17,466 nucleotides of DNA from Micractinium sp. NFX-FRZ (taxonomy: Eukaryota; Chlorophyta; Trebouxiophyceae; Chlorellales; Chlorellaceae), in NCBI GenBank assembly GCA_029339195.1, contig JAPTJF010000731.1, positions 1 to 17,466 on the forward strand. The letters run 5' to 3'. Each line of letters opens with the position of its first letter. Position 1 is the stretch's first letter. The notes beneath the pieces are model-generated. The model was given only the letters and a program-made list of their open reading frames with translations, was not told where the DNA came from and ran no database searches. The translations under genes were made by a program, and so were the position numbers. Below are positions 8,892-17,466 of this stretch, piece after piece.

Positions 8892-9204
8892 TCTCGCACA
8901 TGTCTCGTCACCCAATTCTTATCAACCCATATCCCCCTTGCTCATGCTCCCCTGTATGCCCACCTACCCATTGAGTGCTCATGCTCACCATGCCTGCATC
9001 TGCCTCCCATGCCCCTGCCCAATCTCCCTGCCTCCTGCCCCGGCCTCCTGCCATGTCGCCCCCAGCCCCACCATCCTCCCTGTACTAGTACCCTAGTGCC
9101 CCCCTGCCTGGCTGCAGCCCTGCTGTTCATTGCACCTGTTTTGAGGGCTGCATGCTTTTGTATTGTACACCAAACCCCAGCGATGTGGTTGTGCGCATGT
9201 CACA

Positions 9205-9209
9205 TGTAA
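9205..9209 (+). terminator. TGTAA poly(A) signal, BCAS3-type gene
   Basis: This TGTAA lies about 550 nt after the BCAS3-type stop codon. It is the first clear chlorophyte-type signal on that strand and implies a long 3' UTR. A second TGTAA lies at about 9532. Confidence 0.45.
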
Positions 9210-9360
9210 GGGAGCTGCAGATAGTTGGTGTGCCTTCTAGCAAAGGGGGGGCAGAGACGGCACATGTCGTTGCTATTGCGACCAGCCGTGGGGAAGAAAG
9301 GATATAGAGGGTGCATTGGGAGCAAGCATTGGGGCTAGCACCACCAATGGCGGTTGGGTG

Positions 9361-9398
9361 GGTGCAGGAGAGCATCGGTGCAGGAGAGCATCGGTGCA
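9361..9398. repeat. 16-bp tandem repeat, about 2.4 copies
   Basis: The unit GGTGCAGGAGAGCATC is present twice in full and then as GGTGCA. Confidence 0.9.
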
Positions 9399-9465
9399 CA
9401 GCGAGTGCATGAGAGCAGTGCAGGTGGCAGTCCTGGGAATACGGCATTGGGGCGGCTGGACAGGG

Positions 9466-9505
9466 GGCAGGCAATGCCGCCCTGCAGAGCGGCGCATTGC
9501 CTGCC
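9466..9505. repeat. Inverted repeat/hairpin
   Basis: The arms are GGCAGGCAATGCCGC (9466-9480) and GCGGCGCATTGCCTGCC (9489-9505). They pair over 12 bp, then a 2-nt bulge and 3 bp, around an 8-nt loop. It lies between the ends of two convergent genes. Confidence 0.8.
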
Positions 9506-9758
9506 GCTTGAAGCACATTTTGCTGGCTGGCTGTAAGGGTGGTGCAGGCATTGGGTGCGCTGGGTGCTGACTGATGGTACAGCTTGAAATGGCGAGCGGG
9601 CGGGGGACGGCAAGGCAACGGGAGACGCAGCAGGGGGACCCAGACAGCAACAGAAAGACATGAGCATGAAAGGGAGTGCAGGGGCCGTTAGGCGGGCAGG
9701 GGCCAGGGACTCCCTGAGAAAGAAGCCTGAAAAGCAGTTTGCAAGGTCGATGGAAAGC

Positions 9759-9780
9759 GTGTGTGTGGTGTGTGTGTGTG
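9759..9780. repeat. GT microsatellite
   Basis: An almost pure GT run interrupted by one extra G, just beyond the end of the minus-strand gene at 9827. Confidence 0.85.
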
Positions 9781-9826
9781 CGCACAGGGTGAGCAGAATT
9801 CCGTGGGGTGGGTTGGAGTGGGATGC

Positions 9827-11581
9827 TCAAATGGCGTACAGGGGAGGGATGTCTTGGTAAGGAGAGTAGCGCAGCACGGGCGCCACTGCTGGGAACCCCA
9901 GGTGGTAGCGTGGCGTCGCTGGCAGCAGCAGGGCCGTTGCCGCAGCCGCCGCTGCCCGTGTGTCCCAAAAGCAGGCGGGAGGGCCAGCACACTGGGCATG
10001 ATGCCGTTCAGCTTCCTCACACCACCTGGCAGCTGGCTGAGACAGCACCACTGCAGAGGATGCGTCAGACACCGCGGGGCGGGGCGGGGCTGCCTCGAGG
10101 GACGGCTGCAGGAACTCTTGCAGCAGCGCCAGCTCAGCGTCGCTAAAGTCAGGGAGACCACCGGGCGCGGAGGCTGCAGGCTGCGGCATGGGCTGCAGGT
10201 TCTCAAGCGAGGCAGGTGCGCCCTCTGGGGCGTCAACCTGCGCTGCCCCCACTGCTTCCGCTGCTGCTGAGTTGGGTGCGCATGCGCTGCTGCGGCGCTC
10301 TTGGCACGCGCGCTTGGCGGGGCGGCTGCTGGCAGCGTCGTCCTCAACGGCAGCTGAGCAGCTGCTGCTGTCGCCGCACACGCTTGCCTCTGGGTCAGCC
10401 GCCTCTGCAGCTCGGATGGAGCGGTCCCCTGCGGGAGGCACCTCTGCTGCTAGCTGGTGCATAGCAGAGCCGCTGCCACTGCTGCAGGGCTCAGCGCTGG
10501 CGGTAGCTCTGCGCCCACTGCTGCCCTTGCGGCAGCGGTGCGCAGGGCGCAGGTGCGTGGGCGCCGCCGCCAGCTGCGCCGCCGCACTGCGCTGCTGCGG
10601 TGGGAGGGAGGCGGGGCCTGGCTGCAGCGCGGGCATGGTGCCTGCCGCGCTCGCTGCGACGGCGGCTTGCAGCTGCTGTAGTGTCTGCAGCACCAGCACA
10701 GCGCGGGGGGAAAGAAGGCAGAGCGTCAGGCATTGCGGGCTCTCAGGCAGGCAGCATAAAAGGACAGGTGCAGGGACCCGCGGAGCGGCGGCCCTGCTGG
10801 CGAGCACAGCTGTCGCTGGTCTGCCTGCGTTCCAGCAGAGCAGGCACACACACCTGGAAGCGCCAGCCGCCGTTGAGCTCCAGAATGCCCCAGCCAGGGC
10901 GCCCGGGTGCGGCCCATGCCTGCGCCGCGCGCCACGCCAGCGGCAGCAGCTGCGGCTCCCCGGCAAGTCCCCGGGGCAGGGGCGATACAGCCACAGGCTC
11001 CAAACCCTGGGGGCACGCACGCACAAGCAGCACGCCTGCAGGAAGGGGGGAAGGTGGCGCAGCAGCCTGCTGAGCACAGCAGCCGTGCGGGGAGGGGGAA
11101 GAGTCGACCCCCAGGGCACATGTGCCCCTTCGCGGCACACACCCGACCCCATTCATCACTCTGGTAGAGATGGAAAGCACGACTCTATGCCCAGCCGGCT
11201 GCTTCAGGGTAGCAAACAAAGGGCTTCACACGCAAGCTCAGGCCTGAGGCCAAACCCAGGCACTGCCTAGGTGACCCCAGAGGATGCATGCAGCGACGCC
11301 ACGCCCGGCTGAGCCGCCCACGCACCCTTGGGCAAGCAGATGTCGAAGCAGCCATGTGACGCGGTGTAGAGCAGGCCTGCGCCGTTTGGCCCCATGTACG
11401 CCCGCATCCAATTGTCTGGCTCGGCAGCTGCCGCGCTCCCGCCGGCAGGGGTGGTAGGCATGGGCGGCGGGGTGCCCGCAACACCCTGCTCCGGCGTGTG
11501 GCTGCCTGTGTCCCAGCTGACGGTCTGCTGGGCCGGCTCCCCGCCTGCATGCATTGCTGTCAGAATCAAGCCCAAGCAGGC
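9827..11581 (-). CDS. Unrecognised low-complexity protein, at least three exons, 5' end unresolved
   Basis: Exons: 11581-11326, 11035-10854, 10684-9827. Junctions are AAGG|GTGCGT to CCTTCCTGCAG|GC (phase 1) and TTCCAG|GTGTGT to GCTGCAG|ACA (phase 0). All fit one frame ending in TAA-type position 9827-9829. The first exon has a Ser/Thr/Pro/Gly-rich part, then NWMRAYMGPNGAGLLYTAS and CFDICLPKG, continuing across the junction as VLLVRACPQGLEPVAV. Next come AWAAPGRPGWGILELNGGWR and, after the second intron, a helical TLQQLQAAVAASAAG. The remaining 250 residues are Ala/Ser/Gln-rich with a basic PAKRACQERR patch and an acidic PDFSDAELALLQEF helix, a pairing seen in nuclear regulators. Start: either ATG at 11554 (422 aa) or an upstream exon joined at the pyrimidine-backed acceptor before 11581. 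I recognise no family. Confidence 0.62.
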
Positions 11582-12423
11582 CTGCAGGGTTGGCGAGGGA
11601 GGACAGGGGGGCACCAGCTCATGATGCTTGCCGCACAAGCCGGCCAGCCCAGCGACTTGGCGCAGGTACCGGGCGCACTACAGGCGGAGGGGGGGCGGTG
11701 GGCGCCGCTCGCTGGAGAACGGGACGGGTTGTCGAGGCTAAATAGCCCCAAAGGACCCAGACTAGCGCTATCTGGCCCCTGCGAGGGCCTGCAGAGCTGG
11801 TTTTGCGGGCCGCTCCGACCCCAACACGCACCTATGGGTACCCTCTCCCTGCGTGGCGGCCAAAGGATCTGCGCTCTTCTACGTCGTTCCAATGTGCCAG
11901 GGAATGGCGCACAGCTGCAGAGACAGCGTCAGAGGCGCCCGTAGAGCGCAACGGGCACTGAAACGTTGCCAAAGACGTGCTTGCTGTAGCTTGCAACTGC
12001 TGCGAGTTTTGTTGGTTTGCGACAACAGCACAGTGGAGGCAGGGCACCCAAGGGACCTAAAGCACTGGACGCCCATGCCACGTCATCCAAGGTGGGCGGG
12101 TGAAAACGAACGGCCTTGGCAGTGCAAGTGTGATCTCAAGCGGCTTGAAACCGATGATTTGCTCGTTTCCGTCCCGGTAGAGTCGAACAAAGCTCCAGCC
12201 TCGGTCTTGGATGCGGACTTACGCCCTCGTGTTTGCAGGGCTATCGCGCTGCCACATGCGCAAAATCGGCGCATGGGCTCAAATACCAGCTACATAGACC
12301 TTTTATGTATCGTCGGGAAGGCTCGTCATCAGGGTATCCCAGTATTTGGCGGGTCGCTCTTTGCAGCAGCCCCTCCGCCAGGGGACGAGAGGCGACAACG
12401 AAGCCAGGAAGCAGCGATTCCTA

Positions 12424-12428
12424 TTACA
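12424..12428 (-). terminator. TGTAA poly(A) signal (minus strand)
   Basis: TTACA on the plus strand, TGTAA on the minus, lies 155 nt past the stop codon of the 12583-17117 gene and suits its 3' end. Confidence 0.55.
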
Positions 12429-12521
12429 CAAGGGGCACCAAAGGTGTGTGCGCGCTCAGCCTGCCGCCAATCCCCCTGCTGATGGTGCCGACGGCTGCAC
12501 CAGGAGAGGAGGCGGCGGACA

Positions 12522-12566
12522 CCCCGCCCGCCGCCCGCCCGCCCGCCCGCCGCGCCGCCGCCCGCC
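12522..12566. repeat. CCCG/CCG-rich simple repeat
   Basis: A run of CCCG and CCG units directly downstream of the stop codon at 12583, so inside the 3' UTR of that gene. It could form a stable structure in the transcript. Confidence 0.85.
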
Positions 12567-12582
12567 TCCCAAGCATGCCCCG

Positions 12583-15500
12583 TCACTCCCAATGGTTGCG
12601 CCTCTGCGCCTGCTGTACAGCAGCCCCCCACACCACGTAGATGCAGCAGGCCTGCACCGCCACCAGCGCCAGAGCCGCGCGCACCAGCAGCCGCTCGCCG
12701 CTCAGCTCCTGTGGGGTGGGGCGGGTGCTCAGCCAGGGGTGGGGGGGCGTCTTTGGGTCACATGGGTTGCAGCCCCCAGCAGGTTGGCTGCAAGCCGCCT
12801 CTTTGCAGGCAATCCGGGTTAAGTGCTCACCTCCACACACTTCTGCAGCGTGTGCTCCAACGCCCCGACGCCCTGCTGCAGTGCATGGGAGGCACGGCCC
12901 CGGGGGCGCAAGGTAAGGTGGGCGGGTGCCGGCGGCGGTTCCCAGCAGAGGACGGGAGGCCGACTGCCTCACCTGCCTACCTCCCCTGCCTGCCTCCCCT
13001 GCCTGCCTCCCCTGCCTGCCTCCCCTGCCTCCCAGACACCCTCCAATGCCTCGCACAGCGCGCACACATACCCAGCGCTGCACAACACAGCGGCCGCTGC
13101 AGCCGCCTGCTGTACCGGATGGTATGCCCCCATCTGTACCCAAAGCTACCAGGCCGCACGACTGGGCTGCACAGCAGACTCTGCCTCTCGCTGTGCAGCC
13201 CACTACTGCACTTTGGGCAGCGCCGGTGAAGGCCCGCCTTGCCTGTACCCGTCCGCAGTCAACAGTGGGCAGCTGACACCGCCACGCAGTGCAGCCCGCC
13301 TTCCCTTCCCACCCACCCCCGTACCGCCCACCCGCCATCCAGCCTCCCAAGTCGCCCCAACCAACCACTGAGCCGCCTGCTTGCCTCACCTCTTCTGCCG
13401 CCACAGCCGCTTCCATCATCTTGTCCCACTGCTGACGCCACCCTTTCTTCACCTGCATCGCGTAGCGGCAGGCAGCTGGTGGGCGGGGGCTTGCCACCCT
13501 GCCTGGCCAGGCCCTGGGAAGGCAAAGTGGTGCTGCTTGTACCGCCTGTACCGTGCATCCCGGCTGTTCACCATGGTGCACCCCCACACCGTGGGGAGCT
13601 GCCAGCTGGCAGTGCCTCCGTGCAGAGTGACTCCTCCCAGGAGGTGCCCAGCACCTCTGCTGGCACCTCCTCAGGTACCGTCACAAAGACGCGCCTCAAG
13701 TTCACTGCGCCCCCCTGCCGCTGCCGCCTGGCAGAAGCCTCGCGCCTGCCCCACCCGCTGCCCAGGCATGCCTGTTACTCCGAGGGCACAAACACATCCC
13801 CACCTTCTGCGCGTCAGGGATGTGCATCGTCTCATACCCCTGCTCCCGCTGCTGCCGCCCCAGTGCCTCCTTCACAAGCGCCAAGTCCTCACGCATCCCC
13901 TGCAGCGGCCTGCGCGGCAAGGAGCCAAGGGCCGGTAGCTGACTTGTCGAAAGTCAATCAAGTAGGAGCATCTAGGCATGCCGGGCAGCATGCATGCGTG
14001 CGCAGGGGGGAAGGGGGCAGGTTGGGCAGGAAGGATACGGCTCCTCATCTGGCAGCAAAGCTTCTCGTTAGCACCGGCCCGCCAGGGAAGCGGGGCCAGG
14101 GAGAGGGGAGGGCTACAAATGCAACAAGAGGAGCGGGGCTTTTGCGGCGGCGGCGGCGGCGGCGGCGCTAACAGGCGTGTGGTCGGGCGTGCGGGCAGAT
14201 GGTGGGGCGGGGGGAGGCGTTCCGCTGGCGGATGGACATGCCCGGGGCAGCCGGGGCGGGCAGGCTGCCTCCAAGCCCAACCCATGCATGCCAGTCTCAC
14301 CCCAGGCCTGCCGCCCTGTCCCAACGCCCCACGCCACGCACTTGCCAAGCGCAGCCGTGCCGGCAGCGGGCGGGGCGGCATCCGAGTCGTGGGCATGCAG
14401 CAGGCGCAGGAACTCGGCGTGGCTGATGGGGCTGCCTCCCTTGTCTCCCAGCACTTGCTCCATCTCCCTGCCGTGCAACACATGGACGGGATGGGGAGGA
14501 GGGGAGGGTGGGAATAGGGCAGGGTGGGGGAAGGCGGGGCAAGCTGCGCATGGGCATGGCGGGGTGCTGTCAGGCTGCCTTGGGCACGGCGCACGCCGCA
14601 TGCCCTGCCAGCCCGGCGCGCTGACAGCCCCGCCTGCTTCCGGGGCAGCCTGGCTGCACGCCCCATCCCCCTCGCCTGCGCAGGACGCGGCACGGCCTGC
14701 TCACAGGCAGCGACATCGGTCTGGCAGCTCTCCATTCGCTAGCACGCCGCTGGCCCGGCCCACCCACCTTGCCCCCGCACCTGATGTATGCGGTGGCACC
14801 GCCCATGGCGGTATCCAGCTGGTTCAGCAGCTGCTCATACTCGGCAGGGGACAGCACCGCCTCTCCTTCCAGGTGCTTGCTTGCCTGGTGCAGCGCCTGC
14901 CGGAATGGGGGATGACAGGAGAGGGGCATGAAGGGAGAGGGCTGATACGGAGGGCGCAGCATGTTGAGATTGTAAACTGCTGCTGCCTATTTCTGGCGCG
15001 CTGGGTGCGGCGCGTGGTGTAGAGGCGGGCAAGCCGTTGGCAGGGGTTGCAAGAAAAGAAGGGGGCATGCATGCGGGGGGTAGCGGGCGGGCCACCGGTG
15101 CAGGCGCGGGCTGGGCTGCTGCTGAGCAAGCGGGGAGTAGGCAAGCCGGGGGGCAGAAGGGAGCAAACAGGGAGCAGGCAAGGAGTAGGCGGGGAACAAC
15201 CTTGGGCGAAGCAAGGAAATGGCAAATGGGGAGGGCAACAGGCAGGGTGCACACAGGGGGTGCTTACATCGGCCACAGCCCCAAACAGGGCTTTGAAGCG
15301 CTCGTCCATCTCCTGGCGGTCGCCCTCGGTGAGGCTGCCTGCCTTGGATGAGGGCGGAGGAAGGCATGTCACGCCAGCTGGCAAGGCAGCACACCCGCGC
15401 CGGCATGCACACAAACCCATGCATGCCATGTGGGCCGCCCGCCTGCATAGCTGGCTTCAGCTGGCTGCCCACCTGGCCCTAGCTGGTGGTCCCACCTGCC

Positions 15501-17117
15501 CCGCTCACCCCCTACCTGCCAACACATCTAGCTAGCTAGCTGCCCACCTGCCACTGCCTGCTTCAGCTCCTTCAGCTTGCCCTCCCTGCTCTGTGTGAAC
15601 AGCTGGTCCAGCACCTGTGGCATGAGCAGTGGAGTGGGGTGGGGTGGGCTTGTGGGAAGCGATGCAGAGGTGAATGGGGTGGGGTGAGCAGAGCGTTGGG
15701 ACAGGAGTGGGGGGCAGAGCGTCTGCTTGTCAACTAGCCCCTCGATGTGGCAATCAGGGGGCCAGGCAGGCAGCCAGCCAGCTCGGCTGAGCCGTCTGTG
15801 AGCGCCTGCAGCAGGTCCCGCGTGCGTGGTGCCCGCTCACCTTCACGCTGTGCTCCTTCAGCTCCCGCAGCTTGCGCTCCACAAAGTGGGCATCTGCCAG
15901 CAGACAGGGTGGGGAGAGGAATGGGCATGCCCAGCCCAGCCTGACAGGGCATCGCAGAATGGCAGGCACCCTGCAGGCTGCCGGGTGTGGGGGCCGCCTG
16001 CCTGTGCTGCGCAGCCGGAGCTCAGGCTCTAGCTAGCAGGAACAGTTGCGAGCTAACAGCTGTCACGCAGGCTGGCAGGCTGTCCCGCACCTGTGGCGCG
16101 CCAGACCTCCCGGGCATGAGCCTTCACCAGCTCCTGCCTCGCGCCCATGACTTGCTCAGACGGCAGGGTGTTGCCGCCCTGGTTGCGCCGCCCCCGCAGC
16201 TCCAGGTCTCGGGCGGTCGCGGGCAGGCCGCTGCCTGGCGGCGGAGGGGCCACAGCTGGCAGCACCAGGCGAGGGTCAGATGCCAGCAGGTCCAGCGTGC
16301 TGCCCACCGCATCCTGCACAAGGGCAGGGGTTAGGATGCATTCGAGCGCACACGCTCGACTGTCTGCTGACGCGGCTGGCGAATGTTGCCCGGCCGGTCA
16401 AGCATGTGCAGCATGCTGGAAAGTTGGGGCAGGAGGGCGGGAAGGCAGGCGGGCAGGCGGGCAGGCGGACGGGGAACAGACCGCGCCATTGCCCGGGTCG
16501 AGCTTGGGTGGACTCCCAACCCCTGCCCTCACCCTCTCCCTGACCAGCACTCCTCGCAAGCCCTTGTGCCGGCCACTCAGAGGCTCTACCCCTCTCACCA
16601 GGCGCAGGCGGACGGCTGTCATGAGGTGCTGGCGCGAGTGAGCGATGCGCTGCAGCGAGGCCTGCGACTGCTGGTCCATCATCCGGAGCTGCGCCAGGGC
16701 GCAGTCGAAGCGCGCGTGGCTGCCCACCTGCCGGGGAGGTGGCCAGGCAACGGGGGTGTTTGCTCTGAGGGGCAAAGCCCAGGTGATGGGCTAGTGCCTG
16801 GCCAAGTGCTGGGCGGGACACAGCACACGGGCAGGGTGGTGAGGCGCGTGTGCAGGTGCTGCTGGGCTGGGGCAGCCAAGGGAGGCTTGTAGAGGAGGCA
16901 CGCCCGCGGGGGCGCCGCGCAAGTATAACACTTTGTTTGGTGGTGGGTCAGTCTGGGTCCCCAGCGCACAGCTGCCACGCCAGCTGCTCCCCTTGCAGGC
17001 CCACCTGGGCGATGTAGCCAAAGGTGAGGCAGGCGCAGAGCAGTGCGCCCACGGTGTGCCCCACCAGCTGGCCCACGTCCCGGAACACGCAGCCGGACAC
17101 GCCCAGGCAGCCGCTCA
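12583..17117 (-). CDS. Unrecognised helical protein with N- and C-terminal membrane segments, twelve exons
   Basis: Exons: 17117-17005, 16727-16599, 16313-16091, 15893-15841, 15614-15548, 15338-15268, 14896-14781, 14467-14342, 13909-13804, 13452-13390, 12875-12831, 12708-12583. Every intron is GT-AG and all phases agree over 1238 nt, giving about 412 residues. The first codon is split: its last two bases, TG, open the first visible exon, so a preceding exon ending in A would make the start ATG. Otherwise the protein extends further. Residues about 14-38 (VGQLVGHTVGALLCACLTFG) and 378-402 (RAALALVAVQACCIYVVWGA) look membrane-spanning. Between them are charged helices: QQSQASLQRIAHSRQHL, ERKLRELKEHSVK, GKLKELKQAVAG, DRQEMDERFKALFGAVAD. 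Two helix-loop-helix-like pieces (VLSPAEYEQLLNQLD; SPISHAEFLRLL) faintly recall EF-hands but lack the calcium ligands. It ends NHWE. The early helical stretch vaguely resembles plant DUF1664 proteins; not tested. Confidence 0.78.
12972..13033. repeat. 13-bp tandem repeat, four and a half copies
   Basis: The unit is CCTGCCTGCCTCC, with copies at 12972-12984 (one change), 12985-12997, 12998-13010 and 13011-13023, plus a partial one. It lies in the intron between the exons ending at 13390 and starting at 12875. Confidence 0.9.
13910..14341 (-). other. Longest intron-like gap in the membrane protein gene, with a GCG repeat
   Basis: This 432-nt intron joins LGK (AA|GTGCGT donor) to PLQGMRED in matching phase 2. 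It carries eight GCG units at 14144-14168. No missing exon is needed to keep the frame, but a small cassette exon cannot be ruled out. Confidence 0.65.
14144..14168. repeat. GCG trinucleotide repeat
   Basis: About eight perfect GCG units in an intron of the membrane protein gene. Confidence 0.9.
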
Positions 17118-17466
17118 CTGCAAGTTGCAGGCACCAGGCGGAGAATGGAGGGCAGGGGAGGTTCAGGCACGGTGGCAGCCCGATGCACACGAAATGGCGA
17201 GGTGAGGGGAAGCGCCGTGCAGGTCAAGTGGTGGGAAGCAGCCAGATGCGCACAGGCAGCCGCCTGCTGCGTGGGACGTGGCAGGCATTGGAGCAAGCAC
17301 TACCAACAAGGGTGACGGTGGAATCACACCGAAACAACACCAAACCCACCCGCTGGTTTCCTGCCATTTCAGTGTGAAATCCGTGTGCTTGCTCTCCCAC
17401 TGGAACCGCACTGATTTGGCACCAGAAGTTGACACTGTTTTGGTGTGATATCAGTGCAGAATTTCA
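17118..17466. other. Upstream part of the membrane protein gene and AT-richer right edge
   Basis: Up to about 17300 this looks like intron or 5' flank of the minus-strand gene; the acceptor before 17117 is AACTTGCAG. Beyond 17300 the base composition changes to clearly lower GC, with several dyads. A minus-strand frame here reads SVRFQWESKHTDFTLKWQ, which is oddly protein-like, but it has no ATG and no donor in the needed phase, so I do not call it an exon. Confidence 0.4.
17322..17457. repeat. Inverted repeats at the right edge
   Basis: AATCACACCGAAAC (17322-17335) pairs with GTTTTGGTGTGATA (17437-17450) at 12 of 14 positions. GCACTGAT (17408-17415) pairs perfectly with ATCAGTGC (17450-17457). 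ATTTCAGTGTGAAAT (17366-17380) is a small hairpin by itself. Confidence 0.65.

Larger units (their letters stand above)
8654..9826. other. Convergent intergenic region
   Basis: These 1.17 kb separate the facing stop codons of the BCAS3-type gene and the minus-strand gene at 9827. The first half is very C-rich on the plus strand and the second half G-rich, so neither half looks coding. It holds a degenerate direct repeat, a TGTAA signal, a 16-bp tandem repeat, a hairpin and a GT microsatellite, each listed separately. I found no gene. A TTACA (minus-strand TGTAA) for the convergent gene is not seen. Confidence 0.6.
11582..12582. other. Lower-GC intergenic region between two minus-strand genes
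   Basis: This 1-kb stretch holds the upstream region (and perhaps a first exon) of the 9827-11581 gene and the 3' UTR of the 12583-17117 gene. From about 11860 to 12420 GC drops to near 55% by hand count of one line, well under the neighbours. On the minus strand a TATA-like ACATAAAAGG sits near 12300, and an ATG at 12274 runs 17 codons to a GTAAGT, a possible first exon that could join the ATG-containing part of the 11581 exon. On the plus strand a frame stays open from about 11853 to 12482 (see findings). Confidence 0.45.

Noticed and set aside
10188..11270. Plus-strand open frame of 360 codons
   Set aside because: It is antisense to the minus-strand gene, spans its introns, and is low complexity with no domain.
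12175..12205. Possible tRNA T-loop (GTTCGAC on the minus strand)
   Set aside because: The flanking bases do not form a five-pair T stem, and no acceptor or anticodon arm could be drawn.
12972..13033. Tandem 13-bp units as a CRISPR-like array
   Set aside because: The units are directly adjacent without spacers and lie in a eukaryotic intron. It is a minisatellite.
13239..14171. Plus-strand open frame of 310 codons
   Set aside because: It crosses exons and introns of the well-supported minus-strand membrane protein gene, and its composition (Pro/Ser/Ala/Cys) is typical of intron shadow.
15526..15543. CTAG-repeat tract as a regulatory site
   Set aside because: It is a short CTAGCTAGCTAGCTG run within an intron, best explained as a simple repeat.

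Overview
This is nuclear DNA of a GC-rich, intron-dense eukaryote, most likely a trebouxiophyte green alga of the Chlorella/Micractinium type. The signs are many short GT-AG introns (about 100-650 nt), GC-rich exons full of Ala, Gln and Gly codons, TGTAA-type poly(A) signals typical of chlorophytes, and a MYND finger of the algal kind. Nothing looks bacterial, organellar or viral. I could not run any search, so lineage and families are judged by eye.

Layout: (1) 143-649, plus strand: last exon of a MYND zinc-finger gene whose start lies left of the window. (2) 753-2472, minus: a four-exon gene for an uncharacterised 244-residue charged protein, convergent with gene 1, with a second damaged copy of its last-exon start inside its final intron. 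(3) 2846-4410, plus: six-exon MTH1-type Nudix hydrolase, divergent from gene 2 across a 373-bp shared promoter. (4) 5123-8653, plus: five-exon ATG18/BCAS3-type WD-repeat autophagy protein. (5) 9827-11581, minus: unrecognised low-complexity protein in at least three exons, 5' end unresolved. (6) 12583-17117, minus: twelve-exon gene for an unrecognised helical protein with a membrane segment at each end, 5' end unresolved. Intergenic DNA holds microsatellites, a degenerate direct repeat, a good hairpin and, at 11.6-12.5 kb and after 17.3 kb, patches with lower GC than the rest.

The exon models were built by hand. Phases agree across every junction, and each complete model is an exact multiple of three, which is the main support for genes 2, 3, 4 and 6. 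The genes do not form a pathway: sanitisation of oxidised nucleotides, autophagy, a MYND protein and three unknowns are an ordinary mixture for an algal chromosome. I found no mobile system, CRISPR, RNA gene or defence system. The most unusual points are the duplicated exon in gene 2, two stop-free introns whose lengths are multiples of three in gene 4, the GC-AG intron cutting the Nudix box, and the lower-GC island with a long plus-strand open frame near 12 kb.
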